The translations under genes were made by a program, and so were the position numbers. Positions 8,657-18,400 of a DNA stretch of 64,000 nucleotides are shown here, one piece after another. The notes beneath the pieces were generated by a model. It ran no database searches. It worked only from the letters and a program-made list of their open reading frames with translations, and was not told the origin of the DNA. Every line of letters begins with the position of its first letter. The first letter of the stretch is position 1. This DNA comes from an uncultured Desulfobacter sp. (lineage in GTDB: Bacteria > Desulfobacterota > Desulfobacteria > Desulfobacterales > Desulfobacteraceae). The DNA lies in the NCBI RefSeq assembly GCF_963664415.1, contig NZ_OY761443.1, positions 124,001 through 188,000 on the forward strand, read 5' to 3'.

Positions 8657-9882
8657 TGAGAAAGACAACCCTTGATGACATTATCGGCCTGAAGTATACC
8701 AAACTGGGTTTTTTCCCAGAGGCCAAGCACAAAATGACACAGCTTAAGGCCGCCAACATCAGGCTTGAGCGTAAAAGTCAGAAACTTCAGGCTATATTAG
8801 ACGGTATTTCCGATGTGATGGTCATCATGTCATTAAATTTTACCATCATTACGGTAAACCGGCTTTTCTCAGAGATTTTTGAGTGTGAGCGTCCCGAAAG
8901 AAAGACCTGCTATGAACTTTTTATGAATAGAACCACACCTTGCCCGGACTGCCCGGTAAAGCAGTCTCTGAAAAACGGTCAGGTCTGCCGCCAGACCCGG
9001 ATTTATTTGATCAAAGATAAAAAACGGCAGTTTGAAGTATCGGTGTCTCCCATGACGGACATCCATGGAAAAATCTTTAGATTTATCCTCCTGTTGCGGG
9101 ATGTGACCCGGGAAAAAGAGTATCAGGAAAGCTATTACTATTCAACGAAAATGGCAACCGTCGGGTTGCTGGCAGCCGGCGTGGCACATGAGATCAACAA
9201 TCCTTTAACCAGTATCCACGGATTTTCAGAAGGTCTGAAACGGCGTCTCCCCAGACTAAAGGAATATCTTGAAAACAATCCCGGGACTGAAGCGGATGAT
9301 CTGGCTGCTGATTTTGACGAATACATTGATACCATCATTGCAGAATGCAACCGGTGCCGAGATATCGTGAAAAATCTTTTGACCTTCAGCCCGAGAAAAC
9401 GCATTGATTTTTCCAGGGTGGATCTCAAGGACTTGGTCACTGATGTGATCAAACTGCTTCATTTCCGCCTTAGACAGGAAGCCGGTGTGACGATTGAGTT
9501 AGACATTCCCGAAGGTCTCCCAAAAATCAACGGCAATGCGCCGGAGATCAAACAGGTGTTGCTCAATATTGTCTGTAATGCCATTGATGCCGTTGAAGGC
9601 AAAGGTCGCCTTGACATCTATGTCAAGGTTAGAAAAAAGTGGATCGTGCTTTCTGTGGAAGACAACGGATATGGTATTTCTGAAGAAGACATGAAACGAC
9701 TTTTTGACCCTTTTTTCACCACCAAACCACCTGGAAAGGGAACAGGCATCGGTCTGTCCACCTGCTATAACATTATCCAGCAGCACCAGGGAAAAATATT
9801 AGTTGAAAGTGAACCAGACAAGGGAAGCATGTTCCACATCTGCTTTCCCCTTGAGGTTGAGGAAAAAGATACAGATGAATAA
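8650..9882 (+). CDS. PAS-domain sensor histidine kinase (NtrB-like)
   Basis: A 410-residue soluble kinase with no membrane segment. Order: short helical lead (1-45), PAS domain (about 46-155) with an unusual Cys cluster C-x8-9-TPCPDCPVK near 87-101 and a further Cys at 113, HisKA with AAGVAHEINNPLTS and the phosphoacceptor His180, then HATPase with NIVCNAIDAV (N box), DNGYGISEED (G1), and GKGTGIGLSTCYNI (G2). The cysteines could bind metal or sense redox state; that is inference. It overlaps the Fe-ADH by 7 bases and the sigma-54 regulator by 8 bases, so it is the likely partner of that regulator. Confidence 0.92.
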   Translation: MVMRKTTLDDIIGLKYTKLGFFPEAKHKMTQLKAANIRLERKSQKLQAILDGISDVMVIMSLNFTIITVNRLFSEIFECERPERKTCYELFMNRTTPCPDCPVKQSLKNGQVCRQTRIYLIKDKKRQFEVSVSPMTDIHGKIFRFILLLRDVTREKEYQESYYYSTKMATVGLLAAGVAHEINNPLTSIHGFSEGLKRRLPRLKEYLENNPGTEADDLAADFDEYIDTIIAECNRCRDIVKNLLTFSPRKRIDFSRVDLKDLVTDVIKLLHFRLRQEAGVTIELDIPEGLPKINGNAPEIKQVLLNIVCNAIDAVEGKGRLDIYVKVRKKWIVLSVEDNGYGISEEDMKRLFDPFFTTKPPGKGTGIGLSTCYNIIQQHQGKILVESEPDKGSMFHICFPLEVEEKDTDE

Positions 9883-11242
9883 ATCCGAAGACCAAATCAA
9901 TGTGCTTGTGGTGGATGATGAAAAGCACATACGCAGACTGCTGGAAAAAGAATTGTCGTCTCCCAGGCGCCAGATAACAACGGCCGGTGACGTCCAGTCC
10001 GCCCTTTCGGCCGTCCGGAAAAACCGATTTGACGTCATTATACTGGACATCATGCTGCCGGACGGTAACGGCATTGAATTGATGGCCCGTTTCCAGGAAG
10101 AGATCCTGGCGGTCCAGATCATCCTGATCACCGGTTACGCAGATGTAGATGATGCGGTACTGTCCATGAAAGCCGGTGCCTGCGATTATATCACCAAACC
10201 CTTTGATCTGGACCGGCTGGAACAAGTGGTTGAAACGGCATTTCAAAGGGGCCTGGGGTACCAAAGAGAGCTGCTCAGGCACCAGGGATCCCAGGCCACG
10301 AACAACAGTTTTGCGGATCACATGATCGGACATTCCAAGGCCATGGAGGAGATCCGCTTTCTTATCCGAAAGGCTGCCCCCACAAATGTTCCAATCCTGA
10401 TCACCGGAGAAAGTGGCACCGGAAAAAATGTCATTGCACGTCAACTCCACGCCCAGAGCCTGAGAAGTCATATTCCCATGCTCACTAAAAATTGTGCAAC
10501 ACTTCAGGAAGAATTGATGCGAAGCGAACTTTTCGGCTATTGCAAAGGCGCCTTTACCGGGGCGGAAGCCTCCAGAGAGGGACTGTTGAGCATGGCCGAT
10601 GAAGGCACGCTTTTCCTGGACGAAATTGGGGATCTTTCTGTTGGGGTCCAGGCCTCTCTGTTAAGGGTAATGGAAAACCAGACTTTCCGTCCTGTGGGAG
10701 ATAAAAATGAAACCCGGGTGAATATCCGGTTCATCTTTGCCACCAACCGGGAACTTAAAAAAGCGGTTGCCGAAGGAGAATTCAACCAGGCACTGTTTCA
10801 CAGGCTTAATGTATTTACCATCAACACCTTGCCCCTGCGCAAACGAAAAGAAGAAATACCCGTGCTGGTGGAACATTTTATAGGAAAATTGAAGCCGAAC
10901 TGCAAAATCTCAAAAAATGCCATGAACCTGCTTATGGGATATGACTGGCCAGGCAATGTAAGAGAGTTGCACAATGTCATTGAGCGGGGGATTATTCTTT
11001 CGGACAACATGGTTATCACAGAGCGTTGCCTGCCCCTTGAACTTTTGGACACTTCAAGCCGGGATGAAGAAGAGGCCCCGTTGTTTGCTTCTTTAAAAGA
11101 GGTTGAAAAAAAACATATCCTGGCAGTGATGGCCCATGTTAACAACAACCGGTCCAAGGCAGCGGAGCTGTTGGGAATCAGCAGAAAGACCTTGTATCGA
11201 AAATTAGCCGATATTCCGGAATACGCACAACTCGAAGCATAG
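9875..11242 (+). CDS. Sigma-54-dependent response regulator, NtrC family
   Basis: A 455-residue activator when started at the ATG at 9875, which overlaps the kinase stop; a longer frame from 9803 would lie inside the kinase and is less likely. Order: receiver domain (VVDDEKH, phosphoacceptor in VIILDIMLPDG, Lys in ITKPFD), AAA+ domain with Walker A GESGTGKNV, the sigma-54-contacting loop GAFTGA (in YCKGAFTGAE), and Walker B GTLFLDEIGDL, then a Fis-type helix-turn-helix (KAAELLGISRKTLYRKL). Its likely targets are the alcohol/aldehyde genes around it; a sigma-54-type promoter precedes the Fe-ADH at 13174-14340. Confidence 0.95.
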   Translation: MNKSEDQINVLVVDDEKHIRRLLEKELSSPRRQITTAGDVQSALSAVRKNRFDVIILDIMLPDGNGIELMARFQEEILAVQIILITGYADVDDAVLSMKAGACDYITKPFDLDRLEQVVETAFQRGLGYQRELLRHQGSQATNNSFADHMIGHSKAMEEIRFLIRKAAPTNVPILITGESGTGKNVIARQLHAQSLRSHIPMLTKNCATLQEELMRSELFGYCKGAFTGAEASREGLLSMADEGTLFLDEIGDLSVGVQASLLRVMENQTFRPVGDKNETRVNIRFIFATNRELKKAVAEGEFNQALFHRLNVFTINTLPLRKRKEEIPVLVEHFIGKLKPNCKISKNAMNLLMGYDWPGNVRELHNVIERGIILSDNMVITERCLPLELLDTSSRDEEEAPLFASLKEVEKKHILAVMAHVNNNRSKAAELLGISRKTLYRKLADIPEYAQLEA

Positions 11243-11254
11243 GCTTAAAAAAGT

Positions 11255-11284
11255 GGGGGGGGGGGGGAGACAAAAGCTCCCCCC
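11255..11284. terminator. G13 tract with GC hairpin between convergent genes
   Basis: A run of 13 G residues (11255-11267) continues into a stem GGGGGGAG / CTCCCCCC with a 7-base loop, ending at 11284. It separates the convergent regulator and AOR genes. A T run is missing on either strand, so it is a weak terminator candidate; the homopolymer is likely to vary in length. Confidence 0.45.
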
Positions 11285-11329
11285 TGAACAACCAAAACAA
11301 TATATCAGCATCAGCACAACTTTTTCGAC

Positions 11330-13063
11330 CTACGCATTATAATTTTTTGCCTCCTGGAGCTCTTCAACACTGAAGGTCCATTGGGTATCATGGGGCGGGA
11401 ACTTTTCTTTAAACATCTCAGGTAACTGGTCATCTATTTTGGTAAATCCAGCTTTGAGATTAAACTCATTTTCGTTTTCCAAAATAGAGATCCCCAGTTT
11501 TATCACATCATCAGGGGTAAGGCTAAGCCCATATTGAGCATTGATCATATCCACGATCAAGGGCACACCTTCCTCGTTGTCCAGGACGGCAAATGCAACA
11601 AAAAGACAAAGGCCTGCCGCATCGATGGCGGCCGTTGCAATCTGGAGATTTTTGGACAATTCCACCTGGATATCATTTTTCAGCGGATCCACAGAACCGC
11701 CCACCCCCAGGATATTTGCGGTGACCCCGTATCCGGCGGTATGGTCTGCGCCCATGGGTGTAGTGGCATAGGTAACTCCAACGCCTTTGACTGACCTTGG
11801 ATCATAGGCCGGCAACGCCTGGCGCTTTACCACAGGAATTCTGTCTACCCCCAATGCATCTCCTGTAAATGCAGCCCCGTTGCCCAGAATCTTTCCAAAG
11901 CCTGTCCCTTGGGGAACCTGTTTGAGCAGATCGATACATGCATCGCCGTCTCCCCACGGAATGAGTCCGCCTTCCATGGCCAAGCCTAAGGCCACGCCCG
12001 TGTCTATAGTATCCAAGCCGTAATCATCGCACAGCCGGTCCATCATGGCGATCTGATCAAGATCCTTCACCGTAGTGTGGGCACCAAACGCCCAGAGCGT
12101 TTCATATTCAAAGCCTGAAGTTAAATACTCGCCGTTTTTATCATTGTACGCCTGGGAGCATTTGATGACGCACCCGGGATGGCAACCTTCCGCCACCACG
12201 CCGTTTCGGGCCTGGATATTTTCCACCATCTTTTCTCCGCTGATATCAGCGGCGTGTTCAAACCGGCCGGTTCTAAAATTTTTTGTGGGCAAAGCACCTG
12301 CCTCGTTAATCACGTTGACCAGAACGGCCGTGCCCAATCCCGGCAGTCCCTGGCCGGTGACCGGGTGATCCCGAAGCATTTTAACCCATTTTTTATTGGC
12401 CGCCTTAAACCCTTCCGGGTCCACCAGGGGAATTCTGTCGCACCCGCTGTCATCCACCACGATTGCCTTGATTTTCTTGGACCCCATGACAGCACCAAGC
12501 CCCCCGCGCCCCATGGCGCGTCCGGGCCTTCCCTTTGGATCGGCCTGATGAATACTGGCGGCCTTGAGACACTGCTCCCCAGCCTGACCAATGGTCATCA
12601 CGCCTGTTCTTTTACCATATACGGCCCACAATTTTTCCATGAGGTCATAGTTTCCAAGCCCCTCATAGTCAGAGGCATCCAGGATCTCAACACCCTGTTT
12701 GTTAATCACCACCATGCAAAAGCCAGCATCTTCCGGCTTATCCTCAACAACCAAAGCAGCGATACCCAGTTTTGCCAGTTTCTGGGAGATAAATCCGCCG
12801 GAATTGCTCTCTTTTATTCCATTGGTCAAAGGCGATTTCGCCCCGGCAGACAGACGGCCGGAGTTGGCTGCGGGTGACCCGGATAAAATCCCGGGTGAAA
12901 AAATCAATTTATTATAACACCCGAGCGGATGACAGTCGGCAGGCACCTCATCCAACACCATCTTTGAAGTCAGTGCTCTTCCGCCAAGGCCCACGAGGGA
13001 CTCAGGTAATTCCTGATATTCCCAGGTTTTTTCCTTTGCGTTTATTCTTAGTATTTTTCCCAT
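11330..13063 (-). CDS. aor: Tungsten-containing aldehyde:ferredoxin oxidoreductase
   Basis: A 577-residue AOR-family enzyme that oxidises aldehydes to acids with ferredoxin (or the reverse) using a bis-pterin tungsten site and one [4Fe-4S] cluster. Seen: an N-terminal domain starting GKILRINAKEKTWEY, PGRAMGRGGLGAVMGSKKIKAI near 180-200, the cluster-binding CHPGCVIKC near 292-300, and the distal cluster Cys in DAAGLCLF near 483. The length is slightly below the 600 typical of archaeal AOR. The ATG follows AAAGAGGAGCAAGG, a good ribosome site. It lies 110 bases downstream of an Fe-ADH on the same strand, with a hairpin between, so expression may need its own promoter or read-through. Confidence 0.95.
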   Translation of the reverse strand: MGKILRINAKEKTWEYQELPESLVGLGGRALTSKMVLDEVPADCHPLGCYNKLIFSPGILSGSPAANSGRLSAGAKSPLTNGIKESNSGGFISQKLAKLGIAALVVEDKPEDAGFCMVVINKQGVEILDASDYEGLGNYDLMEKLWAVYGKRTGVMTIGQAGEQCLKAASIHQADPKGRPGRAMGRGGLGAVMGSKKIKAIVVDDSGCDRIPLVDPEGFKAANKKWVKMLRDHPVTGQGLPGLGTAVLVNVINEAGALPTKNFRTGRFEHAADISGEKMVENIQARNGVVAEGCHPGCVIKCSQAYNDKNGEYLTSGFEYETLWAFGAHTTVKDLDQIAMMDRLCDDYGLDTIDTGVALGLAMEGGLIPWGDGDACIDLLKQVPQGTGFGKILGNGAAFTGDALGVDRIPVVKRQALPAYDPRSVKGVGVTYATTPMGADHTAGYGVTANILGVGGSVDPLKNDIQVELSKNLQIATAAIDAAGLCLFVAFAVLDNEEGVPLIVDMINAQYGLSLTPDDVIKLGISILENENEFNLKAGFTKIDDQLPEMFKEKFPPHDTQWTFSVEELQEAKNYNA

Positions 13064-13084
13064 CCTTGCTCCTCTTTAAAACAA

Positions 13085-13119
13085 CCCGACCATTATCAAA
13101 CTGGAGGATAATGGTCGGG
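13085..13119 (-). terminator. Perfect 13-bp hairpin downstream of the second Fe-ADH
   Basis: CCCGACCATTATC and GATAATGGTCGGG form a perfect 13-bp stem with a 9-base loop. On the minus strand it is followed by TTGTTTTA, fitting an intrinsic terminator of the alcohol dehydrogenase transcript, just before the AOR ribosome site. Confidence 0.75.
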
Positions 13120-13173
13120 CATTGTTAATTCAAGATATCAACAATGGTGTAATCTAAAATATGTCGGTATCTA

Positions 13174-14340
13174 TTAAAGTGCGTTTGTATAGATCTGAAT
13201 TACGTCGTCCAGGGTCGGACGTCTGGGGTTGGTAGCACCGCAGGCATCTTTCTGAGCGTTTTCAGCCATAATTTTCAGATCTTCTTTTTTAACACCAAGC
13301 TGGGTCAGGTCAGAAGGAATTCCCACATCTGCAGACAGAGTCTGAATGGCTGTCAATGCGCGTTCAGCAGCTTCTCTTGCAGAAAGGCCTTCGATGTTTT
13401 CCCCAAGGGCTACAGCGACATCTGCATAGCGGTCAAGCTTGGAAATCAAGTTGAAGCGGGAAACATGGGGGAGAAGGATGGCGTTGCAAACACCATGGGG
13501 AAGATCGTAAAATCCGCCCAACTGGTGAGCCATTGCATGAACATGACCAAGGCTTGCATTGTTGAATGCCATACCGGCAAGGTATTCAGCATAGGCCATT
13601 TTATCTCTGGCAACAATATCTTCACCGTTGGCAACAGCAGGTCTCAGGTATTGAGCAATCAACTCAATGGATTTGATGGCGCAGGCATCGGTAATGGGGG
13701 TAGCGATGGTAGAAACGTATGCTTCTACGGAGTGTGTCAACGCGTCCATACCGGTAGCAGCAGTCAGGAAGCTGGGCATACCCATCATGAGCAGCGGGTC
13801 ATTGATGGCGATAGCCGGTGTTACACGCCAGTCAACGATAGCCATTTTTACTTTTCTGCTGGTGTCTGTGATGATGCAAAAACGGGTCATCTCACTGGCG
13901 GTACCTGCAGTGGTGTTGATGGCAATAAAAGGAGGCATGGCTTGGGTAGATTTATCAACGCCTTCATAGTCGTGGATGGTTCCGCCGTTGGTTGCTACAA
14001 GGCCGATACCTTTACCGCAATCATGGGAACTTCCACCACCCAGGGTGATGATCATGTCGCAACCGCTTTTCTGGTAGAGGGCCAAACCTTCTGCCACATT
14101 CTTGTCAGTGGGATTGGGCACTGTATCATCGTAGACTACAGCTTCTGCACCCATATCTGCTTTGAGCAGATCGCAGATCTGAGCGGTGATTCCTGCTGCG
14201 GTAATACCCTTATCTGCAACAATGAAAGGTTTGCTTACCCCAAGGCTTTTCATCTGGGCGCAAATTTGTTTGTGGGCACCAACGCCCATGAGGGTAACTG
14301 TGGGAATGTAAAATCCGAAAACTGCTTCTCCGTTTGACAT
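13174..14340 (-). CDS. Iron-containing alcohol dehydrogenase (methanol/1,3-propanediol dehydrogenase type)
   Basis: A 388-residue Fe-ADH distinct from the one at 7484. Seen: a start GFYIPTVTLMGVGAHKQI, GGGSSHDCGKG near residue 97 (nucleotide loop), NTTAGTASEMTRF, DALTHSVEAYVS near 195 with metal ligands, GHVHAMAHQLGG near 264 and LPHGVCNAILLPH near 280. This is the form often highly expressed in ethanol-using sulfate reducers. An AAAGGAG ribosome site (minus strand) precedes the ATG, and a sigma-54-type promoter lies about 80 bases upstream. A strong terminator follows. Together with AOR it could convert an alcohol through the aldehyde to the acid. Confidence 0.95.
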   Translation of the reverse strand: MSNGEAVFGFYIPTVTLMGVGAHKQICAQMKSLGVSKPFIVADKGITAAGITAQICDLLKADMGAEAVVYDDTVPNPTDKNVAEGLALYQKSGCDMIITLGGGSSHDCGKGIGLVATNGGTIHDYEGVDKSTQAMPPFIAINTTAGTASEMTRFCIITDTSRKVKMAIVDWRVTPAIAINDPLLMMGMPSFLTAATGMDALTHSVEAYVSTIATPITDACAIKSIELIAQYLRPAVANGEDIVARDKMAYAEYLAGMAFNNASLGHVHAMAHQLGGFYDLPHGVCNAILLPHVSRFNLISKLDRYADVAVALGENIEGLSAREAAERALTAIQTLSADVGIPSDLTQLGVKKEDLKIMAENAQKDACGATNPRRPTLDDVIQIYTNAL

Positions 14341-14416
14341 TTGAATCTCCTTTATATGGTTAGTTCAAAAAAGTTCATGCGAAATGCACAATCTCATTCA
14401 CTGCCCTGTATACAAA

Positions 14417-14432
14417 AGCAATTTCGAGACCA
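14417..14432 (-). promoter_or_regulatory. Sigma-54-type -24/-12 promoter of the Fe-ADH
   Basis: On the minus strand TGGTCTCGAAATTGCT matches the sigma-54 pattern TGG-N9-TTGCW with exactly 10 bases between GG and GC. It lies about 77 bases before the alcohol dehydrogenase start and fits the sigma-54 activator encoded nearby at 9875-11242. The -24 half keeps TGG but not the consensus CAC. Confidence 0.6.
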
Positions 14433-14486
14433 TAAAGGTAAATACAAATCACGAAAACTTAGCTTTCTTTTAAAACCCCATTTATT

Positions 14487-14741
14487 TCAAATATTTAATT
14501 TTTTATTTTTTTTATTTGGCAGGATTTTTTTATGTTTCAGAGCGTAAATTTTTTTTATAAAAGTGTAGCAGGTTGACCCGACCACCACACCCGACGGGTC
14601 AAAAGGTAACATGCCTTTGATATCAATGGCACATCCATTGCGGTGGTCTCCGCAAAATGATTTTTCCCGCAGTTTTTCCAGACAGGTAACAACAGGTTGT
14701 AACTCTAAGAGAAGCTTTTCAAACTCAGGATCAATAATCAT
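14487..14741 (-). CDS. Possible small hypothetical protein downstream of the response regulator
   Basis: An 84-residue frame from the ATG at 14741 (a GTG at 14756 would add five residues). It begins MIIDPEFEKLLLELQPVVTC with a plausible amphipathic helix and contains REKSFCGDHRNGCAIDIKG, a small Cys/His-containing segment, then a very Lys/Asn-rich AT-rich tail. It lies 41 bases after the response regulator on the same strand, so it could be co-transcribed. The tail composition looks non-coding. I do not recognise it; it may be spurious. Confidence 0.35.
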   Translation of the reverse strand: MIIDPEFEKLLLELQPVVTCLEKLREKSFCGDHRNGCAIDIKGMLPFDPSGVVVGSTCYTFIKKIYALKHKKILPNKKNKKLNI

Positions 14742-14782
14742 ATTAGTACATCCCACATCGGCCTATGACAAAGGAAGATCTC

Positions 14783-15385
14783 TCAACTGCTTTGCTCATC
14801 ATAAATGTCCATACCGGGATAATGTTTTTCTGCGCATTCATTGCAGATACTGTGGCTGAACTGTGCTTCGGAATGATTGTCTATATAAGCCTCTATCTGA
14901 TTCCAATACCCTTTATCATCACGAATCTTCTTACAGTGCATACATATCGGCAAAAGCCCGCTTAATTTCTTAACCTGGGATAGAGCCTCTTTGAGTTCGT
15001 CCATGGTCTTGTGCAGCTTAATGTGCAGATCAACCCTGGCTTTTGCCATTACCAGATTCAGCGGCTTTTGTATAAAATCTACGGCTCCGGCCTGGAACCC
15101 TCTGGCGGCATCCTGTGTTTCAGTAACCGCTGTCACGAATATGACCGGGATATGTTTTGTTTTCTCATCTGCTTTCAGCCTTTTACAAACTTCATATCCA
15201 TCAATGCCGGGCATCATAATATCAAGTAGAATCAAATCAGGCGGGACATTGCCCCGGGCGGCTTTAAGGGCTTGTTCCCCGTTTTTGGCGGCCATGATCT
15301 TATACTTGTCACGCAGAAGTTCGGTCAGCAATTTAATATTTAATCGTTCATCATCTACGATTAGAATACAACTTTTCTTGTCCAT
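14783..15385 (-). CDS. Response regulator with C-terminal cysteine motif
   Basis: A 200-residue protein. Residues 1-125 are a receiver domain (ILIVDDERLN, phosphoacceptor in LILLDIMMPGIDG, Lys in FIQKPL). A helix follows, then a short domain beginning LSGLLPICMHCKKIRDDKG, with IEAYIDNHSEAQFSHSICNE and ECAEKHYP. This CxxC plus CxxC arrangement is a known output or sensor tail in deltaproteobacterial regulators and may bind metal. No DNA-binding or enzymatic output is present. It sits just downstream of the giant hybrid kinase (15497-19558) on the same strand and could receive phosphate from it. Confidence 0.88.
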   Translation of the reverse strand: MDKKSCILIVDDERLNIKLLTELLRDKYKIMAAKNGEQALKAARGNVPPDLILLDIMMPGIDGYEVCKRLKADEKTKHIPVIFVTAVTETQDAARGFQAGAVDFIQKPLNLVMAKARVDLHIKLHKTMDELKEALSQVKKLSGLLPICMHCKKIRDDKGYWNQIEAYIDNHSEAQFSHSICNECAEKHYPGMDIYDEQSS

Positions 15386-15496
15386 TTTTCTCCATCTTAT
15401 AAGATAGTCCAGGGTAATTTACTCAAGTTTGTCAAACTTTGCTGTGAGCTATTCCTGGCAGTTGATATGTCAGTTCAGCCCATAACTGTTTATAGG

Positions 15497-18400
15497 CTAT
15501 GACGGCTCTTGGTTATCCAATGTCTTCTTAAGCTTTTCCATTGCCTCAAGCGCGTCTTCAAAATCCAGGTTTTCTGCATGATCTAAAAGCGCAACACTTA
15601 TCGCTTTAAGGGGACTGTCATGCAAATGAAGCAACTGATTTATCTCTTGTGCTTTACTGTCAATATCGGGATTCATATCCTTGGCAAGTTTTTGAAAGTC
15701 ATCCAGAAGGCGCCTTAATTTTTCCATATCAACGGGGGCTGCACTGATCTTTTCTGCACCTTCCAAAGACTGAGGCAGAATCTTTTGTTTCAGATCTTCA
15801 ACCACCTGAGTTAAATCCCTGACCAGATTTTCCATAAGGGGATCAAGCTGAGCGAGCTGGTTCTTTTTTAGTACAGCTTCAACTTTCTGGGAACTGTCAT
15901 GCAATGCCTGTGCGCCGATTGCCCCTGCAACGCCCTTAAGTGTATGAGCGATCCTGTGTGCCAAAACAATATCGTTTTGGATAACTGCCTGGGAGATAAT
16001 CTGGTTATCCTTGCCGTGGTCTTTAATAAACTGCTTTAAAAACGTTATATAAAGATTCTGGTTGCCATTGGCTCTTTGTATGCCAACGTCTATATCAATG
16101 CCGGCCAGCGCCTTGGGCAAAGAAACGCTGTTGTTATTCATAACCTTCTGAGATTCAAGCATGGAAGGCTCGCCGTCAACGGCCGGTATCCATCTAAGCA
16201 AAGTCTCAAATAAAATGTTTGGTTCAATGGGTTTGGCAATATGGTCAACCATACCGACCGCAAGGCAACGTTCGCGATCCCCGGCCATGGCATTGGCGGT
16301 CATGGCAACGATGGGGGGATGATTTGGAGATTGTTGCTCCAGGATGACCCGGGTGGCGTCAAAACCATCCATTTCAGGCATTTGAAGATCCATCAGTATC
16401 AAATCAAATTTGGCTTTTCCGGCAAGTTCAACGGCCTTTTTGCCATTTTCTGCAATAACGACCACAAGCCCTGCCTGGGTAAGAAGTTTCTCAGCCAGAA
16501 TCTGATTGATGGTGTTATCTTCTACAACTAGTATTTTTGCCCCTTTTATGGCTTCCAAAGGGTTAACCCGCCAGGGGCCAGAAGTATTTTCTGCAATCTT
16601 TACGTCTCTTTTGCCACCAAATGCATTGATGACGATATCCAACAAATTTGAAGGGATCACAGGTTTGGTTAGGAAACCGTCTATGCCCACGTCCTGAGCT
16701 TGACTCATGATATCTTCCTGATTCAGGGTCGTAACCATAATAATGGTAATATGGTCACTGTCGGCAAACGCTTTAATATAATTTGAAGCCTGGAGTCCAT
16801 TCATCCCGGGCATCATATAATCCATCAACACCAGCCTGAAAGGGTCCTTTTCAGCGGCTTTTTTTATTGCCTTTAGAGCGGCTTTGCCTGAATCAACACA
16901 CGCCACCCTGAAAGAAAACGCCCCCAGGGTCTGCGCAAACATCTGCCTTGCAGTGACCGAATCATCAACCACAAGGACTTTAAGCTTTTCCAAATCCGAT
17001 GGAACGCTTAATTCAGGTTTTTCGTCTTTTTCGATATGTCTGCCCAAAACAACGGTGAAATAAAAACTGCTCCCCTTGCCGCGAGAGCTTTTAACCCATA
17101 TCCGGCCGTTCATTAACTCAACCAAATGTTTGCAAATGCTCAACCCCAGCCCGGTTCCGCCATATTTTCTTGTGGTACTGCCATCGGCCTGGCTGAAAGC
17201 TTGAAACAATCTTGACTGTTGATCCATGGCCATGCCAACACCAGTATCCTTTACCACCACCTCCAGTTCTACCATATCAGCCTGTGTTTTAATTGATCTT
17301 ACTTTTATAACGATCTCACCGGATTCAGTAAACTTAAGCGCGTTACTTGTCAGGTTGAGCAGCACCTGGCCCAGCCGAAGGGGATCACCGATCAGTTGGA
17401 CCGGTGTTCCCGGAGCGACATGAAATAAAATCTCAAGCCCGCTCTCCTGGGCCTTGAAGGAAACCATGTTGCTCAGGTTTATCAAAACTGTTTCCAAATT
17501 GAATGGAATAGACTCCAGCTCCATTTTGCCGGCCTCAATTTTTGAAAAATCCAGGTTATCATTGGTGATATCCAGCAATAATTGGGCAGACTGATGAACC
17601 ATCTGGATATAGTTGCGCTGCTGGGGATCCAGGTCCGTTCCCAGACAAAGGTGGGACATGCCAATAATGGCATTCATGGGGGTGCGGATCTCATGACTCA
17701 TATTGGCAAGAAAAGAGCTCTTGGCCCGGCTTGCTTCCTCGGCGATCCTGCGGGAGGCAATAAGCTCACTGATATCCTGCAGATTGACGACCATTCCGTT
17801 GTAACCCTTTGTACCATCCATAATCGGCGAAGCCGTGATTCGAATCTCTTTTTTCGTACCCCCTTTTGTATTCCTTACCGTTTCCAGCCCATAACAGATT
17901 TCTCCTTTCATGACCTTTTCAAAAACTTGCATAGTATTTTCAGCCGCTTCTTCAGGAATAAAATCAATCTTCTTTCCCATAAACTCTTCGGGCGTCCATC
18001 CGAATATCTTCTCAAAGGCAGGATTTATATATTCTGCTTCTGCGTTTTTATCATAAACAATCATCGGCTCGGCACTGGTTTCCATGACTGTATGCAATTT
18101 CTTTTCACTGCGGGCCAGATCGCTTTCTGCCTTTTTTATATGTGAAATATCCGTAAATGCTTCAAGCAGAACATTTTCATTATTCAAGTTGATTTGAATA
18201 ACACTTTTCATTACGGGGATTCTTTCACCCGCTTTATTAATGACCGTCGTTTCTGATGATTCTACGGTCAACCCCATATCAAGAACCGGGCAGTTGCATT
18301 CCCCAGCAGAGCAAATGATGTTGTGGCACACCTTCCCAACCAAATCCTGTTCTTTGTCAAATCCCATCATTAAAAGAGCTGCCTTATTTACACTGCGGAT

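Noticed and set aside
9803..9874. Longer N terminus for the sigma-54 regulator at 9803
   Set aside because: It would lie inside the kinase gene; ATG 9875 begins the receiver fold and overlaps the kinase stop in the usual way.
13465..14337. 290-residue frame opposite the Fe-ADH
   Set aside because: It is a shadow of a well-supported gene on the other strand, with no recognisable domain.
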